Positions 59,752 to 64,000 of a stretch of DNA of 64,000 nucleotides are shown here, one piece after another. The position numbers were made by a program, and so were the translations under genes. Every line of letters starts with the position of its first letter. The first letter of the stretch is position 1. The stretch comes from Pseudomonas fluorescens Q2-87 (GTDB taxonomy: Bacteria > Pseudomonadota > Gammaproteobacteria > Pseudomonadales > Pseudomonadaceae), in the NCBI RefSeq assembly GCF_000281895.1, contig NZ_CM001558.1, positions 4,964,556 to 5,028,555 on the forward strand, read 5' to 3'. The notes below the pieces were generated by a model that saw only the letters and a list, made by a program, of their open reading frames with translations, did no database searches and was not told where the DNA came from.

Positions 59752-60018
59752 ATGAAGACCTATCAACCGTTGAACTGCGACCTGCATGATTACCTTGAGA
59801 TTGCCTGCCTGTACGGCTACACGCTGGACATCGAACTGACTGACGGCCAACGCCTGACAGCCCGCGCGATCACCACGCGCACCGCCTCCACCCGGGAGGA
59901 GTTTTTTGACGTGGAAACTGCGGACGGTCGCCTGGAGATTCGCCTCGATCAGTTATTGGCGATTAGGCCGCAGGATCATAACGCCCGGTTTGGCCGGGTT
60001 GTGCTGGCGAGTGGGTAA
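59752..60018 (+). CDS. Rho-binding antiterminator (Rof/YaeO family)
   Basis: An 88-residue protein with the Rof signature: YQPLNCDLHDYLEIACLYG at the N-terminus and a small beta-barrel with FFDVETADGRLEIRLDQLLA. Rof binds the Rho hexamer and blocks RNA loading. The start is the ATG at 59752 with a GAG-type ribosome site; an upstream in-frame start would extend into the intergenic hairpin-like region. Confidence 0.85.
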   Translation: MKTYQPLNCDLHDYLEIACLYGYTLDIELTDGQRLTARAITTRTASTREEFFDVETADGRLEIRLDQLLAIRPQDHNARFGRVVLASG

Positions 60019-60036
60019 TCCGTTCAGACGCGCCCC

Positions 60037-60267
60037 TCAACGCTCTGTCCCAAACAACTTGTCGGCAAGCTGCCGACCTCGCTCCAACCCTTCAGTCGTC
60101 AACCAGATCGATTTGTTCCTGTTTACCGGATTGCTGATGAGGCCTTGTTCATGCAATCGGTTCATGACCTCGAAGTCGAAACCTTTCCAGGCGTTGCCGT
60201 CGTCGGAGCTGAAGGCTGCCAACAAGGCAAGCACAGCTTCCTCTATCAACTTGTCGTCGTAATCCAT
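60037..60267 (-). CDS. DUF6429 family protein
   Basis: A 76-residue protein: MDYDDKLIEEAVLALLAAFS, then FDFEVMNRLHEQGLISNP and KSIWLTTEGLERGRQLADKL. It reads as a compact winged-helix-like domain, matching DUF6429, common in pseudomonads. Function unknown. Start 60267 is preferred over upstream in-frame starts. Confidence 0.75.
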   Translation of the reverse strand: MDYDDKLIEEAVLALLAAFSSDDGNAWKGFDFEVMNRLHEQGLISNPVNRNKSIWLTTEGLERGRQLADKLFGTER

Positions 60268-60464
60268 GGTCGCTACTCCACTCGTGCTTAGCTGGTAACG
60301 CCGAATCAACATCAACGTCCCTTGACTCCTATCTGATCAAAGATAAGCAGAGAGTTCAGCTATCTGGCGCAAGGGGATTGTTCCATGACGGCACGGGTTC
60401 ATGAGATCCAACTGAGAGTGCCTAGGTCGGCACCGCCTCACCCACTTGGTCCAGCGCCAATGGT

Positions 60465-60698
60465 TCACGCCCCATACCGGCCCCGGCTAAAAAACAGTGC
60501 CGCTCCAATGCCAATTGCACTGGTCGAGACGATACCCAGGTCAAAACCGGCGATGAAAGACGGCAGCGCAAAAATACTCGCGAACCCCAGGGCGACCAGG
60601 GCAATGCCTAGCCATTTCCTGAGGCTGTAGGATTTCATATAGAAAAACAACAGCAGGAACACTGCGTACGCCAATGCGTATAGGCCATATTCGTTCAT
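60465..60698 (-). CDS. Small membrane protein, 77 aa
   Basis: A hypothetical protein with two or three hydrophobic helices (about residues 4-20, 28-50 and 55-70). It begins five bases after the stop of the gene at 60703, so the two are probably co-expressed. No family recognised. Confidence 0.6.
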   Translation of the reverse strand: MNEYGLYALAYAVFLLLFFYMKSYSLRKWLGIALVALGFASIFALPSFIAGFDLGIVSTSAIGIGAALFFSRGRYGA

Positions 60699-60702
60699 CG
60701 TC

Positions 60703-61194
60703 CTAGCCGCCCTGAGTCTTGATGATCATGGAGGATCCGGAGTGTTGCGGACCGATGCCACCGCTGACCTGCGCATCCAGACTGACGATGACATCACCGG
60801 CGTGGTAGGTCGGCAACTTGCCTAGCGTGAACTCGCGGACGGCCCATCCCACAGGGATGACTGCGGCGGGCATGAACTTACCTGCCGCTGCGGCGAAAAC
60901 ACCGCTGGTGAGGTTGGCGATACTCATTCGTTGGGCGTTGAGTAAATCCCCCTGCTGCCGGGTCAAGGGTTTGGAGATCCCGACCATCATTTGGCAGGGT
61001 AAATCCTTGGCAAGCATCTTGTCGTAGAGCTCTACCACCCGGTTGCTCACTTCATAGTGGGCGGCTTTAGCTTCACCAAAATGCAGCTCCCTGAGGCTAC
61101 CCCGTTCATCGGCTGACAAGGTGAAGCGCGATACGCTGAAGATAATTCCATGGCTGCTGGAAAACTGTCCGTTTTCAAATTTCAATGCTCGCAT
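60703..61194 (-). CDS. Hypothetical protein, 163 aa
   Basis: Not recognised. Residues 1-30 look beta-rich, 40-90 helical (KAAHYEVSNRVVELYDKML), and 95-125 form a glycine/alanine-rich hydrophobic stretch (GVFAAAAGKFMPAAVIPVGW) that could contact a membrane. It shares an operon with the small membrane protein downstream. Confidence 0.6.
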   Translation of the reverse strand: MRALKFENGQFSSSHGIIFSVSRFTLSADERGSLRELHFGEAKAAHYEVSNRVVELYDKMLAKDLPCQMMVGISKPLTRQQGDLLNAQRMSIANLTSGVFAAAAGKFMPAAVIPVGWAVREFTLGKLPTYHAGDVIVSLDAQVSGGIGPQHSGSSMIIKTQGG

Positions 61195-61636
61195 CCTTAT
61201 CGAGTCTGGAAAGACGGGGAGTTTGTCTTAGCTGATGGGCTTTTCGCAATGGACGTCGGCACCGCCTCACAGGCCTGCTCCTATGCCATCCGGCGCAAGA
61301 TGACAGCCGCCCGCCCAGATCGCCGCCCCAGGTCTCATTGAACCCCTCAAAAATGGGCTGCTGAGCTCCCCTTTACGGCTGAATGACATTTTCCCCAGCG
61401 TGGCCTACCTCACCTCAACAATTTGCGTAAACAAACACCTTCAACTAGGTTGAGATCAAGAGAAATCGTTCGCTTCGAACACTAGGTGACACACATACCT
61501 GAAAACCGCCTTGATCGGTTGTTATGAATCAGTAGTTCCGTGGCACTGCCCATCAGGATTAATAAAGCCTTATTTACAAAGGCAGGGCCATGTAACTTGA
61601 TTTTATGGAATTTTTCACAACAAGGAGTAGTTAAGT
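61195..61636. other. Intergenic region before the beta-trefoil gene
   Basis: About 440 bases. Frames here are short and lack ribosome sites. The last 200 bases are AT-rich and probably hold the promoter of the next gene, but I see no strong consensus. Confidence 0.4.
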
Positions 61637-63037
61637 ATGACCTGGGGAAGAATGAAAGTACGTAATGCCTGTCCGTTTCCGGTAACCTTCTACGCACTTG
61701 CAGGCCCTACGCTTGAACTGGCTGCCAACGATACACAAACGGCTCATGCTTGTTTAATTTGGTTTTCTACAAGGGTTAAAGGCCCCGGAGATGCTATCAA
61801 TCTTAGCCAGTGGGAACAGTTCTCTGGTGATTATGTACAACAACTCGATGATTTGGGATTCGACTCCGCGGACTGGGAGGAAGGAGGAAGCGGAGCGGCT
61901 GCCGGTTCAATTTTGGGCTGGGCCGTATCACAGCTATCGGGAATATTTAAGGTAAAGAACACCAACCCCGACGCCGACGCTTATTTTGGTGCAAAAAAAG
62001 AAGGGGTCTACGGCAGCTCGGACTTGGTTGTTTACGCGACGCTCGACCCAATATACAAGTTGGATCATAGCCATAAAATCTGGTATCTACATCTTGAGCA
62101 TGACAAGGGTCAGATCACGCCTCCTTACAACTCTGAGCCGCTGTATGTCAAGCCGAATCTGTCTGCCTATGCGGACACTATGTTTGTCCGCGCCTGCAAT
62201 TCATCTGGGTACTTGTCCGCGACTCCAGACAAAGAAGGCGTTGAGATTTTGGATCACTCCGAGCCCTACAACCCATTGGAATATCCTTCCTATTGGTCTA
62301 TTCAGCCAGAACACGGCAACGATACTAGAGAAATAAAGATACTGAATGTCTATGCGCAAAAATGGCTGACAGATTACTCCTCAAGCAACAACAAAGTCGG
62401 TTTGTATCCGTTAGGGTATGCGGACTATGAGGACCAACATTGGGACATTACGGAAATAAGTAAGAATCCGGAGGTGGTCACGATAAAAAACAGTGCCACC
62501 GGCCTGAACCTTTTTGCCAACAACAATGCTGGCATTGGCGTCTATAATCCAGACTATCCCGACCAACATTTCACTATACAGACGTTCACTGTCAACGCAG
62601 AAAACATTCCTGAGGGGGTGACCTTTAGGATTATGAATGCGCAAACAGGAAAATATATTACCATCAGCGACGCAGGAAAAGCCTATATCGCGGACACCGA
62701 CCAAAACAACCAACTATTTTATATAAAAAACCTTGATGGGGATCTGAAAATATGCAGCGTCGCGTATAACTCATACCTCACTTTTTATTGGAACGACAAC
62801 GACAGTGAATTGGCCACCTGTTCAATGGAATACAATGCTTACGAGCATAGCCCCGACCAGGTATGGGAATTCAGCACCGACCCTGAACTCGCCGGCGTGT
62901 ATATAAAGAACAAACTGGGCATCCAAAAAGGCATGCCTAACCTTTATTACAATACCAATGGCGTGTTCGGCTTATACTCTGGTAGCTTTCCAGATCAGCT
63001 TTGGGTCTTTCAGCTAGAAACAACCGATCCCTCTTAA
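61637..63037 (+). CDS. Beta-trefoil (ricin-like repeat) protein
   Basis: A 466-residue protein with no signal peptide. The C-terminal half carries repeats spaced 43-52 residues apart with a QxW/QxF core: DQHWDI near 267, DQHFTI near 310, NQLFYI near 356, DQVWEF near 408 and DQLWVF near 455. Each is preceded by a hydrophobic IKN/LYNxNG type strand. This is the beta-trefoil lectin pattern. The N-terminal 150 residues (VRNACPFPVTFYALAGP onwards) are unrecognised. AAGGAG lies nine bases before the ATG. The lack of a signal suggests intracellular use, lysis or a non-classical route; a toxin or lectin role is inference. Confidence 0.7.
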   Translation: MTWGRMKVRNACPFPVTFYALAGPTLELAANDTQTAHACLIWFSTRVKGPGDAINLSQWEQFSGDYVQQLDDLGFDSADWEEGGSGAAAGSILGWAVSQLSGIFKVKNTNPDADAYFGAKKEGVYGSSDLVVYATLDPIYKLDHSHKIWYLHLEHDKGQITPPYNSEPLYVKPNLSAYADTMFVRACNSSGYLSATPDKEGVEILDHSEPYNPLEYPSYWSIQPEHGNDTREIKILNVYAQKWLTDYSSSNNKVGLYPLGYADYEDQHWDITEISKNPEVVTIKNSATGLNLFANNNAGIGVYNPDYPDQHFTIQTFTVNAENIPEGVTFRIMNAQTGKYITISDAGKAYIADTDQNNQLFYIKNLDGDLKICSVAYNSYLTFYWNDNDSELATCSMEYNAYEHSPDQVWEFSTDPELAGVYIKNKLGIQKGMPNLYYNTNGVFGLYSGSFPDQLWVFQLETTDPS

Positions 63038-63063
63038 AGAAGCAAAACAGAGGGATTTATTTG

Positions 63064-63093
63064 AAAAAAGGTCTTGTTAAGCAAGACCTTTTT
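63064..63093. terminator. Bidirectional terminator
   Basis: AAAAAAGGTCTTG-TTAA-GCAAGACCTTTTT between the beta-trefoil gene and the convergent DUF6124 copy 2. Confidence 0.85.
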
Positions 63094-63115
63094 ATTTTAC
63101 AACGGCAGCTGAGCG

Positions 63116-63476
63116 CTACCTCACCACAACAATATCCAGCGTCCGATTCGCCAACAGCTCACTCAACTCAATCACCTGCAAAATCCTCAACGCCACATGC
63201 CGCCGCGGTCCTTCAAGATCAAACGCCAAATCACTGATCATCGCGTTTGCCGAAGCCAAGCTCTCACTGAGATTCGCAAGCAAACATTCAGAATCAACAT
63301 CAGCAGCAATGCGGAAAATGGTGTTGGGATTGTCAGACGTTTCGCTTTTAGGCTTCAACTTCAAATAGAAATCCAAAGCTCGCGTGGCAGCGTCGTCGAT
63401 TTTTTTTGTTGCGGGCGGACTGGGAGCGGAAGACGTGTTCGTCTGTATCAGGAGGATTCGGAGTAACTTTCGCCAT
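63116..63476 (-). pseudogene. DUF6124 family gene, copy 2, frameshifted
   Basis: Closely related to the intact copy at 56393. It starts at 63476 (MAKVTPNPPDTDE) and runs in frame to SARNKK, then an A8 run (T8 on the plus strand, 63400-63407) shifts the frame; seven A would give KKIDDAATRALDFYLK as in copy 1. The rest to 63116 is intact (VDSECLLANLSESLASANAM). Either a homopolymer mutation, a switchable tract or a read error. Confidence 0.75.
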
Positions 63477-63814
63477 CTACTTAGGTTCCTGTAAGTGATG
63501 CTGAAGCCATCTCGCGACTAAACCCAATCACTGATGAGCAGTGACAGGTCCCAAACTACCGATGCAGCCCGAGGCGAACAAGCCGGCGGATTCTGGCGTA
63601 GTTGTAGGCAAAGGCGCAAGGCGACGTCGGCTGGCGAATTGCGGTTGCCCAATGACTGACAGCCCCATCTGACGTTTTAATTGCTCCGCCCCTCAACATC
63701 CAGCCCTACCTATATTCAGGAAACCGGAACGACCACTCCAAGAAACCTCCTACATCGCGCCCCTCTCTTCCCGCGTTAGCGTCTGTACCGCACTCACTGG
63801 ACGAGACTCACGAC
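63477..63814. other. Intergenic region with second copy of the conserved element
   Basis: Contains the element copy at 63528-63622. The remaining 190 bases before the bacteriocin start show no clear promoter or coding frame. Confidence 0.5.
63528..63622. repeat. Conserved upstream element of DUF6124, copy 2
   Basis: Hairpin TCACTGATGAGCAGTGA followed by the same sequence as 56956-57050 with few changes. The hairpin loop differs from copy 1 while the stem is kept. Confidence 0.65.
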
Positions 63815-64000
63815 GTGGCGACACGCAAAAAAGACATCCCTCAGGTCCGAAACCCATCCGGTGGTGACGGGCACTACGTCACTTATCGGGACATGAACGC
63901 CAGCGAACTGGCCGAGCGCGACGCCCGGCAGCGGGCTTATGAAGCCATGCTTGCCCGGCAGGCAGCCTACGAACAAGCGCGCTGGGCCACAGTGGATAGC
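63815..64000 (+). CDS. S-type bacteriocin-like gene, 5' part only
   Basis: A GTG-started frame open to the window edge (62 codons). It reads VATRKKDIPQVRNPSGGDGH, then YVTYRDMNASELAERDARQ and a helix rich in Ala, Arg and Gln. I recognise this as the N-terminus of S-type pyocin/colicin-like proteins of fluorescent pseudomonads. The killing domain and immunity gene would lie beyond 64000. The ribosome site is weak (ACGAGA), and no PrtN-type box was recognised upstream. Confidence 0.6.
   Translation, partial: MATRKKDIPQVRNPSGGDGHYVTYRDMNASELAERDARQRAYEAMLARQAAYEQARWATVDS

Noticed and set aside
61150..61341. 63-codon plus-strand frame
   Set aside because: Overlaps the start of the gene on the other strand and shows no ribosome site or domain.
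45186..64000. Prophage, integrase, insertion sequence or CRISPR array
   Set aside because: No integrase, transposase, phage structural gene or regularly spaced repeats were found.

Overview
The window is chromosomal DNA from a fluorescent Pseudomonas, most likely the P. fluorescens group. The evidence is GC-rich codon use, the gene order from tadA to tRNA-Leu (which I recall as matching the P. aeruginosa PAO1 block around PA3767 to PA3824.1), three REP sequence groups of the kind described in P. fluorescens, and Pseudomonas-restricted families such as DUF6124. Left part (1-45 kb) is ordinary core genome. It starts with a second, AsrA-type Lon protease and a chagasin-like peptidase inhibitor, then cmoA-cmoB. 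A long, mostly minus-strand run follows: tadA, a Tat-exported multicopper oxidase, a HicA-like toxin/antitoxin pair, guaB-guaA, xseA, an M23 peptidase, leuA with a candidate leader peptide, an omega-amidase/aminotransferase pair, and the rlmN-pilW-rodZ-ispG-hisS-yfgM-bamB-der cluster with ndk upstream. After these come the complete isc operon with an IscR-type operator, cysE, trmJ, suhB, yajC-secD-secF, and queA-tgt. I found no frameshift in any core gene. A tRNA-Leu(CAA) at 45.2 kb separates this core from accessory DNA. The accessory part (45.6-56.4 kb) is visibly AT-rich from about 48.7 kb and has no REP elements there. It holds small orphan genes, a broken membrane-protein gene, a low-molecular-weight phosphatase-like gene, then two apparent anti-phage modules. 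Module 1 is an SIR2-family NADase-like protein followed by a DUF2806/TIGR03899-type protein and a small membrane protein with an apparent one-base frameshift; I do not know of this combination as a described system, and it is the best candidate for something new. Module 2 is an OLD-family ATPase/TOPRIM nuclease overlapping a very small UvrD-like helicase, i.e. Gabija-like. Between them lies a frameshifted PD-(D/E)XK-like nuclease gene. Right part (56.4-64 kb) mixes core-like metabolism with more accessory DNA. An XRE-cupin regulator is divergent from a class II aldolase and a DapA-like aldolase, with a palindromic operator between them. A Rho-binding antiterminator, small orphans and a beta-trefoil (ricin-like repeat) protein follow, and the window ends inside what looks like an S-type bacteriocin gene. 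Two diverged copies of a DUF6124 gene with the same conserved upstream element lie 6.7 kb apart; the second copy is frameshifted in an A8/T8 run. Four accessory reading frames carry a single disabling lesion and none of the core genes do. No integrase, transposase, CRISPR array or rRNA gene was seen, though one 18-base stretch is identical to the 16S rRNA 530 loop.
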